Shown one piece after another: positions 48,638 to 58,549 of a stretch of DNA of 64,000 bases (position 1 is its first letter; every line of letters begins with the position of its first letter). Under the pieces are notes generated by a model. The model worked only from the letters and a program-made list of their open reading frames with translations, was not told the origin of the DNA and ran no database searches. Where the stretch lies: contig CBDICY010000030.1 in NCBI GenBank assembly GCA_965277445.1, forward strand, positions 248,001-312,000, read 5' to 3'. Made by a program: the position numbers and the translations under genes. The stretch comes from JAFMDF01 sp965277445 (GTDB lineage: Bacteria; Bacteroidota; Bacteroidia; Chitinophagales; Saprospiraceae).

Positions 48638-49345
48638 ATGGCTTATATAATTAAACAAAGAGCTATTAATACCATTATTCCCGACAATGATGATAATGGC
48701 TTACAAGACAGTATCAAAGTTTTTAAAAAAGGAACCGTCAATAGTTTATCTGTTCGGGTGAATATTACGCATTCTTATAGTGGAGACTTAGAAATTAGTT
48801 TAACAGCTCCATCTGGTAAATCTTCCGTTTTGCATGCTCGTGCGGGAGGGAGTAAAGATGACATTGAATTAGTTTTTGATGGCGATGTAGTCGCTGACTT
48901 TACAGGAGAAAAGGCCAAAGGAAAATGGACTTTAACTGTGAAGGATTTTGCACCAAGAGATGAAGGGACATTGAATAACTGGAGTTTAAGAATGGATTGT
49001 ACTGATAAAACTTCTGAAATTTATATTCCAGAAGGAGAAGGCAAATCTTTAGTGAGTAAGCAAACTTGTACAGAAGCAGGAACGATCAAGGGAATCGAAG
49101 CTTCTGTAGATATTGAGCATAGTTATATCGGTGACTTAGTCGTTACTTTAAAAGGACCTGGTGCTTCTGTGGTCTTACATGATAGAGAATCAGGTAGTAA
49201 AAAGGATCTAAAGAAAAGTTATAAAAAAGCTTTGGCTGCTTTTATTGGGACTAAAGCTAAAGGAGAATGGAGTTTAGAAGTAGCTGATTATGCCCCTAGA
49301 GATTCGGGACGAATCAGAGGATGGAATATTGATTTGAGCCTTTAG
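48638..49345 (+). CDS. Stand-alone protein of two P/Homo B domains
   Basis: 235 residues made of two tandem proprotein-convertase P domains (about 1-115 and 125-235). Repeat-defining motifs occur in each: VRVNITHSYSGDLEISLTAP and VDIEHSYIGDLVVTLKGP; GKWTLTVKDFAPRDEGTLNNWSLRM and GEWSLEVADYAPRDSGRIRGWNIDL. There is no signal peptide, no protease domain and no sorting domain, which is unusual because P domains normally follow secreted proteases. It probably forms an operon with the preceding repeat protein. It could be a cytoplasmic structural protein, or be exported without a classical signal. Function unknown. Confidence 0.82.
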   Translation: MAYIIKQRAINTIIPDNDDNGLQDSIKVFKKGTVNSLSVRVNITHSYSGDLEISLTAPSGKSSVLHARAGGSKDDIELVFDGDVVADFTGEKAKGKWTLTVKDFAPRDEGTLNNWSLRMDCTDKTSEIYIPEGEGKSLVSKQTCTEAGTIKGIEASVDIEHSYIGDLVVTLKGPGASVVLHDRESGSKKDLKKSYKKALAAFIGTKAKGEWSLEVADYAPRDSGRIRGWNIDLSL

Positions 49346-50313
49346 TAAAAGGAGTTAATGGATATGCGATACTAGATTTTTGACATTAAATAAGTTGTTC
49401 CGAATTGAGGCATTATTCTATTCATTAAGCATCCAATATCCAATAGTGAAAAAAGTCAGATTTTACTTTTGTAAGGTGCTGATTATTAGTGTTTTATAAG
49501 AGGGGGTCTGGCTTTTTTAGTTGGAGGAATCTGTTTTATTAGCATGGGAGGTTATGGCTTCGATTTAATGTGCAATTAATAACCCAGAATGGGTTAAACG
49601 TCAATAATCCCTGCAATGCGGGGATTTGGCAAATTATGCACTATTCCTCAACGCTGAAAGAATTGAACAATAATTTTCTTTACATTGAGGCTGTATCAAA
49701 ACATAAAATGAATTTTTTAAACCAGAATAAAATATCGAAACCTTCCCCCTTCCTCCAAAGGGAGAAAAGTTCTATGCTATTTGAAAAATCAGAATTTTTA
49801 TTGGTGGATTATTTCAAAATTGCCTTTTGATGCAACCTCGGAATCATCAAATATTAGCCTACCCTCGCATTTCATACGGGGTTACTTTCGTTCAATCCCT
49901 ACAGGATTTTTAACTCTTTATCCTCAATTGGAAATTTTTCTACATCAACTAAAGTCACCAGCTATTTGAATAAGAGAAATAGGTGTTTCTTTTCAATAAC
50001 CTGTAGTAGCAAGCAATACCATGGATCACTAAAGGGACACAGAAATAGCTCCTTTTTTATGGATGCCCTAATAGCTTATAATTAGCTAATTATCAATTGT
50101 TAGAATCCGCTCTTTTAGATTAATTAAATAAAAACAATAATTAAACTTTTTTTCATCGAACTTTCCTATTTTCGTGGCGTTAATTGGTTGTGTTTACTAC
50201 ATAAAACTCTAACAAATCAAACTCACGATATTTTATTGTTTAAAGATTTTAGGTTACCTTAAAATATTAGACAAATTTTAACCTACTTTTTTATCAACGT
50301 TTGATTAGCATCT
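49346..50313. other. Long spacer without a convincing gene
   Basis: About 970 bases. Small hairpins occur: AACCCAGAATGGGTT near 49580 and AATCCCTGCAATGCGGGGATT near 49606. Short frames at 49570-49830 and 49781-49969 overlap each other, lack a ribosome binding site and look random in composition. This may be decayed sequence. Confidence 0.5.
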
Positions 50314-51540
50314 ATGTGCTCGAAAATAGCTACCAGTATCAGTACGAAAAATAACGAAACAACGATTATTATTCCCCTTCTAAAAGGAGCTTACCAATTA
50401 GGTATTGTAAGGACTATTGAAGAAATAGCCCACCATTGGCAATTAGCAGCTCCTGCCCATGATGAATTTCTGCAAGTACCTTATTTAGCTTTTATGGAAT
50501 CTCGGCCACCAGGCGGGAATATGCATTTTCGATACTTGGTTTTTTATAAAAAAAGCCAACCTATTGGTGTAGCTTACTGTCAAATTTCTGAACTTAGAAT
50601 TAGAGAAGCACTTACTGATCCAACGCTGTCTTCTTTTCGACAGAAATTGAATGATACTATTTTAAAGGCAGCGGATATGAATGCGCTGTTTTGTGGTAAT
50701 ATTTTGCTGACTGGCGAACATGGTAGCCATTTTATGGAATCTGTTGATATAAAAACGGAAAGTTTATTATTGAAAGAGGGAATGGAAGCCTTAAAGAACC
50801 AATGTAAAAAAGAAGGAGAGCATATTTCTTTATTATTGATTAAAGATTTGGATGCTCCTAGAAAAACAGCTTTGCATCCTAAATTAGGGAATGATTATAA
50901 GGAATTTTCTATACAGCCAAAGATGATCTTAAATATTCAGAAAAAGTGGACTACTTTTGACGATTATTTAGCAGCCATGACTTCTAAATACCGAGTTCGA
51001 GCGAAACGTGCTTTTAAGAAAGGAAAAGGGATTGAAAAACGAGAATTAAATTTAGAGTCGATTAAGGCATTTTTGCCAAGAATTGACGAATTATATAAAT
51101 GTATAGCCGAAGGAGCGGGATTTAATGTGGTGACCTTGGATGGTGAGTATTTCTTGAATTTTAAAAGACATTTCCCAGAAAAATTTAGATTATTTGGTTA
51201 TTTTCTTGAAGGGGAAATGATTGCTTTTTATACTACTTTTCGCAATCAAGAAGAATTAGAAGCGCATTTTTTAGGTTTTGCCAATGAAATTAACCGGAAA
51301 CACCAAGTCTATTTAAATATTCTTTACGATTTAATTAAACAAGGAATTGAAGTAAAAGCGGGTTATATCAATTTTGCTAGAACTGCTTTAGAAATCAAAA
51401 GTTCTGTTGGTGCAGCACCCGTTGATTTATTTTATTTAGGCAAACATACCAATTCTTTAAAAAATACCTTATTTACGCCAATCTTGGCTTATTTTAATCC
51501 TGCTATTGATTGGGTACAACGCAAACCGTTTAAAGAGTAA
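50314..51540 (+). CDS. GNAT/FemAB-like acyltransferase-fold protein
   Basis: A 408-residue cytoplasmic protein. The C-terminal half looks like a GNAT or FemAB-type fold: YDDYLAAMTSKYRVRAKRAFKKGKG-like segment (FDDYLAAMTSKYRVRAKRAF), FRLFGYFLEGEMIAFYTTF, and AHFLGFANEINRKHQVYLNILYDLIKQGI with INFARTALEIKSSVGAAPV. Such proteins are often annotated as peptidoglycan-biosynthesis or GNAT-family acetyltransferases. The N-terminal half has a beta-rich YLVFYKKSQPIGVAYCQIS. The acceptor is unknown. The gene is followed by pyrimidine-rich ACCTCATT repeats. Confidence 0.7.
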   Translation: MCSKIATSISTKNNETTIIIPLLKGAYQLGIVRTIEEIAHHWQLAAPAHDEFLQVPYLAFMESRPPGGNMHFRYLVFYKKSQPIGVAYCQISELRIREALTDPTLSSFRQKLNDTILKAADMNALFCGNILLTGEHGSHFMESVDIKTESLLLKEGMEALKNQCKKEGEHISLLLIKDLDAPRKTALHPKLGNDYKEFSIQPKMILNIQKKWTTFDDYLAAMTSKYRVRAKRAFKKGKGIEKRELNLESIKAFLPRIDELYKCIAEGAGFNVVTLDGEYFLNFKRHFPEKFRLFGYFLEGEMIAFYTTFRNQEELEAHFLGFANEINRKHQVYLNILYDLIKQGIEVKAGYINFARTALEIKSSVGAAPVDLFYLGKHTNSLKNTLFTPILAYFNPAIDWVQRKPFKE

Positions 51541-51891
51541 CCTTTGTTCTACAGTTTTTTTATTAATAAATAATAGTTTGCAAAAGTACCGAGCTATTTT
51601 GGAATCACCTCTTACCTTGTAACCTCATTACCTCGAAACCTCATCACTCCAACCCCACATTTACCCGCCAAATCCTACCAAATTCTCAATTTCCTAGCAA
51701 TTCGTTTGAAAAAATTAAAATTTGTGGATACCTTCAACCCACATTTGAAGGAAGCGATAACACTATTTCCTGAAAGAAGTAGAAAAAATCCTATTTTTGG
51801 GTTTATTCTTTTTGAAGAAATAAGTATCGTTAAAATATAATTTGGCAGATCTAATTTTCCTAACCTGCCTAAAACTAAATCTTAATTTTTT
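51541..51891. other. Spacer with ACCTCATT octamer-like repeats
   Basis: Around 51606-51650 there are five near-repeats (ACCTTGTA, ACCTCATT, ACCTCGAA, ACCTCATC) in 8-bp steps. The rest is the AT-rich leader of the symporter gene. Confidence 0.55.
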
Positions 51892-53436
51892 ATGAGTAAG
51901 AAAATAACTACTTTGATGTTACTGCTTTGTGCGCCTTTATTAATGTTTGCACAAAGCATCAATAAGTTACCTTTAATGCTGACTGGGACTCTTTGGGAGT
52001 CTATTGAGGGCGCGATGGATTGGATAAATGGACTAGTCTTTTTTAGCGTTAATTTTCCAATCATAGGAGAACGACCTTTTGTTTTAATTTGGTTGGTAAT
52101 TGGGGCACTCTTCTTTACTATTTATAATGGATTTGTTAATTTTTGGGGGTTCAAACATGCTCTGGATGTTGTTAGAGGAAAATTTGATGATCCTAGTGAC
52201 CCAGGGGAAGTTTCTCACTTTCAAGCTTTGGCGACTGCTTTGTCAGGAACTGTAGGGGTAGGTAATATTGCTGGGGTGGCTCTAGCGATTTCACTAGGTG
52301 GAGCAGGTGCTACTTTTTGGATTATTTTAGTTGGATTATTGGGGATGTCCTCTAAATTTGTGGAGTGTACCTTAGGCTTAAAATATAGAAAACAATTGCC
52401 CGATGGTACTGTTTCTGGTGGTCCAATGTATTATTTGAGTGAAGGATTGGAAAAAAGAGGGGTTGGCGGTTTAGGTAAAGTATTAGCGGTTTTATTTGCT
52501 ATTGCTTGTATTGGTGGTTCTTTTGGAGGTGGAAACATGGTGCAAATTAACCAAGCTACTTCTCAATTGGTCACGGTAACTGGTGGATCAGAAAGTTTTT
52601 TCTTTGGAAATGAATGGATGTTTGGGGCAGCAATGGCTATTGTAGTAGGGATTGTCATTCTTGGTGGAATTAAAAGTATTGCTAGTGTAACGGATAAGAT
52701 TGTTCCATTTATGGTAGGTATCTATTTGTTGGGTGCAATTATCGTTATTGGATACCATTTTACCGATATTCCTTGGGCTTTTGGTGAAATCATTCAAGGT
52801 GCTTTTAGCAAGTCTGCTGCTTTTGGTGGTTTTGTTGGGGTATTAATGATAGGTGTTCAGAGAGCGGCTTTCTCTAACGAGGCGGGTATTGGTTCTGCAT
52901 CTATTGCCCATGCTGCTGCAAAAACAGATGAGCCAATTAGTGAAGGAATTGTGGCTTTATTAGAGCCATTTATTGATACTGTAGTAGTTTGTACGATGAC
53001 AGCTTTGGTAATTATCATTACGCAAAATGCGCCAGAAGCTACCGTAGCTTTAGCGAATGATGCAGAAAAGATTGCCTTAACTTCTCGTTCTTTTGCTTCT
53101 GTGATTCCTTGGTTTCCTCCAGTATTAGCAATGGCAGTTATCTTATTTGCTTTATCTACGATGATTGCTTGGTCTTATTATGGCTTAAAAGCTTGGACGT
53201 ACTTATTTGGCGAATCTGCACTTTCAGAAAATCTTTATAAACTAATTTTCTGTTTGTTTGTAGTGGTTGGTTCAGCTACAAGTTCTGCAAGTGTTTTTGG
53301 TTTTGGAGATGCGATGATTTTTGCGATGTGTTTCCCGAATGTACTAGGGCTTTATTTCTTAGCACCTGAGGTAAAAGCAGATTTACAAAATTACTTTGCT
53401 AGAGTGAAATCTGGGGAAATTAAGAAGTATTCTTAG
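51892..53436 (+). CDS. Alanine/glycine:cation symporter (AGCS family)
   Basis: A 514-residue inner-membrane transporter for small neutral amino acids driven by sodium. An N-terminal hydrophobic leader (MSKKITTLMLLLCAPLLMFAQ) resembles a signal peptide, which is frequent in Bacteroidota AGCS proteins. Core motifs: HFQALATALSGTVGVGNIAGVALAISLGGAGATFW, MSSKFVECTLGLKYR, GGPMYYLSEGL, and QRAAFSNEAGIGSASIAHAAAKTDEP. About 11 helices. A strong terminator follows. Confidence 0.96.
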   Translation: MSKKITTLMLLLCAPLLMFAQSINKLPLMLTGTLWESIEGAMDWINGLVFFSVNFPIIGERPFVLIWLVIGALFFTIYNGFVNFWGFKHALDVVRGKFDDPSDPGEVSHFQALATALSGTVGVGNIAGVALAISLGGAGATFWIILVGLLGMSSKFVECTLGLKYRKQLPDGTVSGGPMYYLSEGLEKRGVGGLGKVLAVLFAIACIGGSFGGGNMVQINQATSQLVTVTGGSESFFFGNEWMFGAAMAIVVGIVILGGIKSIASVTDKIVPFMVGIYLLGAIIVIGYHFTDIPWAFGEIIQGAFSKSAAFGGFVGVLMIGVQRAAFSNEAGIGSASIAHAAAKTDEPISEGIVALLEPFIDTVVVCTMTALVIIITQNAPEATVALANDAEKIALTSRSFASVIPWFPPVLAMAVILFALSTMIAWSYYGLKAWTYLFGESALSENLYKLIFCLFVVVGSATSSASVFGFGDAMIFAMCFPNVLGLYFLAPEVKADLQNYFARVKSGEIKKYS

Positions 53437-53476
53437 ATTGTGAAGTGATTCATAATTTATAGCCTACAAATATTAT

Positions 53477-53515
53477 AAAAAATGCCGTAGTGAATTTATC
53501 GCTACGGCATTTTTT
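53477..53515 (+). terminator. Intrinsic terminator of the AGCS symporter gene
   Basis: 11-bp stem TGCCGTAGTGA / TCGCTACGGCA (one G-U pair) with A-run and T-run flanks. Confidence 0.93.
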
Positions 53516-53553
53516 GTTTAGGATGTTTTTAGTGCTAAATAGTGTAGTATTGA

Positions 53554-53622
53554 ATTGTTGACTTCAGTCAACGAGAAAGATTTATTAAGAACTGCTCTCG
53601 TGTTGACTAAAGTCAACAATCC
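53554..53622 (+). repeat. Double-palindrome repeat, copy 2
   Basis: TTGACTTCAGTCAA and TTGACTAAAGTCAA, 40 bases apart, bracketed by complementary CGAG/CTCG and ending in AACAATCCAATA. Related to 24113-24187. Confidence 0.7.
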
Positions 53623-53637
53623 AATATCTTTCAAAAT

Positions 53638-54621
53638 TTACTTTTTCTCCCCGACTTGTGCCGCTCGTTTTTTATGAAACTCAATATGTGCATCCGCATC
53701 CCATTTTAGTTGCCAATGATCCGCATAATCTTGTAGTAGACCCAACCCAACAGTTGCTCGAACGCTATCAATTTTATGCGGATTTTCAATAGGGGCAAAG
53801 AATGGTTTTCCTGTAGCCTGATCGGTATTTAATTGACTACCATAAATTTGTTTTTCGCCTTTCCGCATCCTAACTCTATCTACCAATAAAGCGACGGAAC
53901 TCCAACGGACTTCTCCTTCATCAGCAGCTTTAGAAATAATGGGTAAATATTTTTCTTGAACAGCTAAATCTGCATGTTGAATGACTAAAAAAGCAGTACT
54001 TGCCTGCGCTTCTCCAACTAGTGCTTTTCCTGGATAGCCATGTTCCGCAATAATTTCCTCAATTCTTAGGGTATTAACAGAGTCTGAATAGCTTTGAATC
54101 TTCCAAAGAGAATCCATTTGTGGACTTTGCCAACCATATTTATCAGATACTTCCCGCATATACCCTCTTTGTGCTTGGTCTGTTTTGTGGATGACCGCTA
54201 ATTCTTCCATTAAGGCTAAATTAACTCCAGAGGCGGCAATTGCTGCTTCATACTTTTGACCAACTAGTTTTTCGAAATCGCTTCCTTTCAAAAATTTAAA
54301 TTCTTCGTAATTGTCAAAAACTTGTTTGGCACCGCCCCAACTCAATTCAAAGGCTTTGTCTAAATAAGTATTTAAAACGGCTTCATCATTTGCTTTATAA
54401 GCACAAGCTGCTGCTCGCATGATACTTAAATAACTAGTTTGCTTGATGTTAAAAGCAGCTTCATACTGTGTTAAACAATCAGCATAATTGGCTTCATTTA
54501 AGGCAGCTTCTCCTGCTTTTACTTTTTCAATATACTCAGGATTTTGTGAACTAAAAGTCTGCGCAATTACAGAAGAGGGAATAAGAAAAACGGTGATTAG
54601 GGTTAGAAGAATGTACTTCAT
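53638..54621 (-). CDS. Secreted TPR-like protein with DUF6624-like C-terminal domain
   Basis: 327 residues from the ATG at 54621, which starts the signal peptide MKYILLTLITVFLIPSSVIA. An N-terminal TPR-like region follows (about 25-115: AGEAALNEANYADCLTQYEAAF). The C-terminal domain (about 180-310) carries EIIAEHGYPGKALVGEAQAST, FLVIQHADLAVQEKYLPII and RVRMRKGEKQIYGSQ, which I recognise as the DUF6624 pattern found widely in Bacteroidota. Function unknown; the conserved His and Gln could be catalytic. Confidence 0.78.
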   Translation of the reverse strand: MKYILLTLITVFLIPSSVIAQTFSSQNPEYIEKVKAGEAALNEANYADCLTQYEAAFNIKQTSYLSIMRAAACAYKANDEAVLNTYLDKAFELSWGGAKQVFDNYEEFKFLKGSDFEKLVGQKYEAAIAASGVNLALMEELAVIHKTDQAQRGYMREVSDKYGWQSPQMDSLWKIQSYSDSVNTLRIEEIIAEHGYPGKALVGEAQASTAFLVIQHADLAVQEKYLPIISKAADEGEVRWSSVALLVDRVRMRKGEKQIYGSQLNTDQATGKPFFAPIENPHKIDSVRATVGLGLLQDYADHWQLKWDADAHIEFHKKRAAQVGEKK

Positions 54622-54729
54622 GATTTTGGTTTTTATGATTTGAAAAATAGAAAGGTACAACAGAAGTTGTTAATGGAAGCTAAAGTAGAAGGGGAGATAA
54701 CTGTTTTTTACAAAAAAAGGAGGATATAT

Positions 54730-54834
54730 TAGGTTGTACAGATTAATTGGATCGAGTAGATTTATACGGATTTTTAAAATAATTTTAAAAAATCAGTAAA
54801 AAATTAGCCAAATCCGCTTAATCCGTACAACCTA
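54730..54834. repeat. 105-bp hairpin repeat with TAGGTTGTAC ends
   Basis: The left arm TAGGTTGTACAGATTAATTG and, inverted, the right arm TAGGTTGTACGGATTAAGCG. Arms of about 23 bp with a few mismatches around an A/T-rich core. It ends 7 bases before the stop codon of the metalloprotease gene. Confidence 0.7.
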
Positions 54835-54841
54835 TTAAATT

Positions 54842-57800
54842 TTACCGTTGCACGATTAATTTCTTAGTAATCACTCCCGCTTCCATCTCTATTTTCAAAA
54901 AATATAAACCATTTTCAAAATTAGTAGTAGAAATATCCACAATATTTGGATTAGCTAAATTGAGTTGATCTACTAATTTACCTTGCACATCAAAGATGCG
55001 AATCAATGCAGTAGTTGGCGCAATAGCCGCTAAATCTATTTGCAAATAATTAGTTGCTGGATTTGGATAAACCTTCACTAAACTTTCATCTAAAACCTCT
55101 TTAATACTAACGGTAGATTCACTTGCATCCAAGACAATTTGAAAAGGTGTAATGCCTATCCAACCACCTTCTTGATCTGAAACAGTAAAGGTGAATTCAT
55201 CTGTACCTTCCGTGGCATCGGTATCATGTCGATATTTAAAAGCGCCATTATTGATATCTGCTTGGGTAAACTGAGTACCGACGGCAATGGGTGCTTTGTT
55301 GAATAATAAGCTACCGATGGAAGGTTGTTTAACCAAAGTATAGATCAATTCCGCTGCTGCATTATTGGCATCTTGTGCTAATAAAAATTCACTATCAATC
55401 AATCGACCACTCTTAGGTTTTACAGGTAATACTTCATTGGTCACTAGACTCGGGGCGTCTAAAGTCAAATTACCACAAAATTCTAAACTCCATTCATCTA
55501 AGGAACCACCTTCGCCAAAACCATCCGTTACTTCAATGCGTAATGTCCATTCCCCAAAAGTAGATTCTCCATCAAAAACGGATAATGGTTCTTTGGGTTG
55601 GTGTAGTGCGCCACCGATTGGCGGACAAGGCAATTCAGAAGGAGATTCATCATCAAAACCCAAACTAAATGGAACAGAACCTGGACATTTTCTCTCAAAT
55701 AAAATAGCAGTAGTACCTGCTGGACTAACTAAAGTGGTTCGAATATGACTGACCCAATCGTGAGACCCTCTAATTTGTGGAACATTTAAATCACTAATTT
55801 CAAAATTTTGCGTCACCGTCATTTTAGATTCAATAGTGGGGGTACCAATACTAGAAATTAAGATAGGAACATCTGCCGCTATTTCACTAGTACAACTTAA
55901 ATTTTGGGTCTGAAAAGCGAATATTTCAGAACTAGTACCCACACCACATTCATTGATTGGATTTACCCGCCAGTAATAAATTGTTCCTTGGTCAATGGTG
56001 ATGGAAGGGGTATAAGTTGTACCAATAATATTAGTGCCTTTGTCGATGATCGCATCCCCAAAAGCAGGATTGGTGGCTATTTCTACTTCATAAAGGTCGG
56101 CATCTACAGTTGGTGTCCAACGGAAGAGCGGTAAACCAACTCCTGAAGTATTATTAGTCGGTTCTGTTAAAGCAAAATCAGTAAATTGATTAGACACTAA
56201 ATCTAAATTAATGCTACGTCTAATGGTATCTACCCCTTCGGCAACACCAACGATATCAAAGATAAATTCGCCTTCTGGATAATCCGCTGGGAAGGTAATG
56301 GAAAATTGATTTTCATTACCAGGCGTAACGGAAGGGCTACTAAAAGAAGTACTAAAAGCATTATTTTCTGCAATTGGTCCAGAAAAAGCAATTGGTTGAT
56401 CAAAACCTAGTAAAGAAAAAGTGGTTAAATCTATCTCGACTGTATTGGGTAAACAAACTTGTTGTGTCTGAATAGACGTCGCAAAAGAAAACCCTTCGGC
56501 AGTTGGCGAAACAATAGAAATATCTCGATTAGAAATATCGAAGAAAATATTATCAACCGCTTCTACTTTAATTCTTGCTTTGTCGGTCAAAATATCTGGA
56601 ATGGTAACAGATTGCGAACCATCATTATCGGTATTTTCAACTAAAACAATATCATAAGAAATCCCTCTATTGGTAGATAATAAAATATTGACTTTTTGGC
56701 AGTTGACTTTACCTGTATTCGTGCCAGCGACATCCCATTTTATTTCTGCAAAAGCACCTGCATTTAAGACGTCGGCAGTTCTATTAGGAAATTGGACTAG
56801 AAATGGTCCTGCTTCTTCGGTTGCTTCAAAAGAGACATCTTGCCAATCTATACCGCCTGCTTCTGCATTATTATCTCGTACCAATAAACGGAAGGTTAGA
56901 TTTCTATCATAAGTCGGTAAAACTTCTGTACGGTCCATTCTATTATTAATCAAATCTACTAATTTAGGAAAGGTTCTTTCTGGACTAGTACTTGGGGAGA
57001 AGGAACGAAAAGTAGGCGCTGTTCTTAGTGGTTCACCCAATGGAACTGCTGGACCTGTATTGATTTGTTCCCAACTATAAGTTAAAGCATCTCCATCTTC
57101 ATCTGTAGCTACGCCTTCTAGTGCAAAAGGCGTACTAATTGGGATATAAAAGCCATTTTCATAAGGCAATTCAACGACAGGTTGATTATTATTGGTCGAA
57201 ATAATATTCGCACAACTACTTTCCAAATTACGCTCTCTTAGCATCTGTTCAACATTGCCACTATGGAAATAGTCGTCCGCTACATTTTGTACGTTATTTG
57301 CAGAACCACAAGCACCTGAATAAGACATAATCGTACTACCACTTCCTGGTTCAAAAGCTGTTCCTGTTGAAATTTGACCTTCTGAACCAGGGCAATTTCC
57401 CCAAGAATGACTAGCCGCTAATTGATGCCCCATTTCATGACAAACTAATTCAATGGCAAAGCGGGAATCATTATAAAATTGACAAGAACTACCTCGTGTT
57501 TTATCCGCTTCACAGGCACTCCCAAAAGCTGCCAATCCGACTGCTCCACCACCTGTAGAACAATTGGCAATAAAAACATGACCGATGTCAAATTGATCTC
57601 GACTCACGATATTTTCTATCACCATCGGATTTTGACTAAAAGCAGAAACTAAATTATTACCGTCTTCATAAGGATCGGTTGCGGCATCCAGAAAAATAAG
57701 ATCGTCCGTATTGTCAATGAGTACCATTCTAATAGCAATATCGGTCTCAAAAATCATATTAGCCCGATTCATAATCGCCACAAAATGAGATAAGACTTCC

Positions 57801-58477
57801 TCTTTAGTGGTCGCATTATGATAATCCGCATATTCTCCTGTAGCCGCAATGGCGGCTCGATAAACGTATAAATCGACAGGTACGTTTTTATTTCTTGATT
57901 TACTAGGATTGGCAGGTGCTAATTCTAGAGGTTTATCCGTCATTTTTGCCCCACACTTCCAAGTCATCGCTTCGATTTCTTTGCTGACCGTTCCATACTT
58001 AGCATAAGAAGTTGTATAATATTTGGTTTGATTAGTCGCCATTGGATCAATGAAAATTGCCCCTTCTGGAGATTGAATCATGGCGTGAAAACCTAAAATA
58101 GTATAGCCCAATCGGGTATTTAATTGCGGATTGTTGACCGATTTTCCTCGATATGTTTTCATGGAAGGATACCGAGCAGCCAAACCACTTTCCATAATCG
58201 AAGATTCCCAAATCTCAAAATCTTCTAAACTACCATCGGGCATGGGTAATGGAATAATCAGCCCCTTTTGATGAGTAAATTCTTGAGGAGAACGTGCCAA
58301 CGTTTTAGTTAAGGCATCGATTTCTAAGCTAACTGCGCTAAATTGGGTTGGTAATAAAGCCTTTTCGCTATTCCTTGGAAAGACTACTTGTTCGGCATTT
58401 ACACCTGACCAAAAGGTCGTTTGCGCAGATAAAAAAAGGGTACTTAATATAGCAATAAGGGTAAAACAGTACTTCAT
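54842..58477 (-). CDS. T9SS metzincin metalloprotease with P domain
   Basis: 1211 residues from the ATG at 58477, which starts a clear signal peptide (MKYCFTLIAILSTLFLSAQ). A propeptide-like region is followed by a reprolysin-like zinc metalloprotease (about 200-430): HExxHxxxxxH in ELVCHEMGHQLAASHSWGN near residue 346 and a Met-turn in GSTIMSYSGACGS. Then come beta-sandwich domains with one fibronectin-III-like segment (about 790-860, LFRWTPTVDADLYEVEIAT), a P domain (about 880-1010, WTLRIEVTDGFGEGGSLDEWSLEFCG), a cadherin-like segment, and a T9SS type A sorting domain (VKVYPNPATNYLQIDL ... NGLYFLKIEM ... KKLIVQR). A secreted or surface protease with intact active site. A 21-bp perfect inverted repeat lies 15 bases before the start. 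Confidence 0.93.
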   Translation of the reverse strand: MKYCFTLIAILSTLFLSAQTTFWSGVNAEQVVFPRNSEKALLPTQFSAVSLEIDALTKTLARSPQEFTHQKGLIIPLPMPDGSLEDFEIWESSIMESGLAARYPSMKTYRGKSVNNPQLNTRLGYTILGFHAMIQSPEGAIFIDPMATNQTKYYTTSYAKYGTVSKEIEAMTWKCGAKMTDKPLELAPANPSKSRNKNVPVDLYVYRAAIAATGEYADYHNATTKEEVLSHFVAIMNRANMIFETDIAIRMVLIDNTDDLIFLDAATDPYEDGNNLVSAFSQNPMVIENIVSRDQFDIGHVFIANCSTGGGAVGLAAFGSACEADKTRGSSCQFYNDSRFAIELVCHEMGHQLAASHSWGNCPGSEGQISTGTAFEPGSGSTIMSYSGACGSANNVQNVADDYFHSGNVEQMLRERNLESSCANIISTNNNQPVVELPYENGFYIPISTPFALEGVATDEDGDALTYSWEQINTGPAVPLGEPLRTAPTFRSFSPSTSPERTFPKLVDLINNRMDRTEVLPTYDRNLTFRLLVRDNNAEAGGIDWQDVSFEATEEAGPFLVQFPNRTADVLNAGAFAEIKWDVAGTNTGKVNCQKVNILLSTNRGISYDIVLVENTDNDGSQSVTIPDILTDKARIKVEAVDNIFFDISNRDISIVSPTAEGFSFATSIQTQQVCLPNTVEIDLTTFSLLGFDQPIAFSGPIAENNAFSTSFSSPSVTPGNENQFSITFPADYPEGEFIFDIVGVAEGVDTIRRSINLDLVSNQFTDFALTEPTNNTSGVGLPLFRWTPTVDADLYEVEIATNPAFGDAIIDKGTNIIGTTYTPSITIDQGTIYYWRVNPINECGVGTSSEIFAFQTQNLSCTSEIAADVPILISSIGTPTIESKMTVTQNFEISDLNVPQIRGSHDWVSHIRTTLVSPAGTTAILFERKCPGSVPFSLGFDDESPSELPCPPIGGALHQPKEPLSVFDGESTFGEWTLRIEVTDGFGEGGSLDEWSLEFCGNLTLDAPSLVTNEVLPVKPKSGRLIDSEFLLAQDANNAAAELIYTLVKQPSIGSLLFNKAPIAVGTQFTQADINNGAFKYRHDTDATEGTDEFTFTVSDQEGGWIGITPFQIVLDASESTVSIKEVLDESLVKVYPNPATNYLQIDLAAIAPTTALIRIFDVQGKLVDQLNLANPNIVDISTTNFENGLYFLKIEMEAGVITKKLIVQR

Positions 58478-58491
58478 TGATGGTTTGTTAT

Positions 58492-58549
58492 GTAACACAA
58501 CTCTGTGAGTTGCGGGAGTAGGCTTTCACAACTCACAGAGTTGTGTTAC
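58492..58549. repeat. Perfect 21-bp inverted repeat before the metalloprotease gene
   Basis: Left arm 58492-58512 begins GTAACACAACTCTGTGAG; the right arm 58529-58549 is its exact complement; spacer 16 bases. It lies between the PAP2 stop and the protease start, both leftward. Confidence 0.85.

Noticed and set aside
49570..49969. Two small frames of 86 and 62 codons
   Set aside because: They overlap each other, lack ribosome binding sites or promoter elements, and have random-looking composition.
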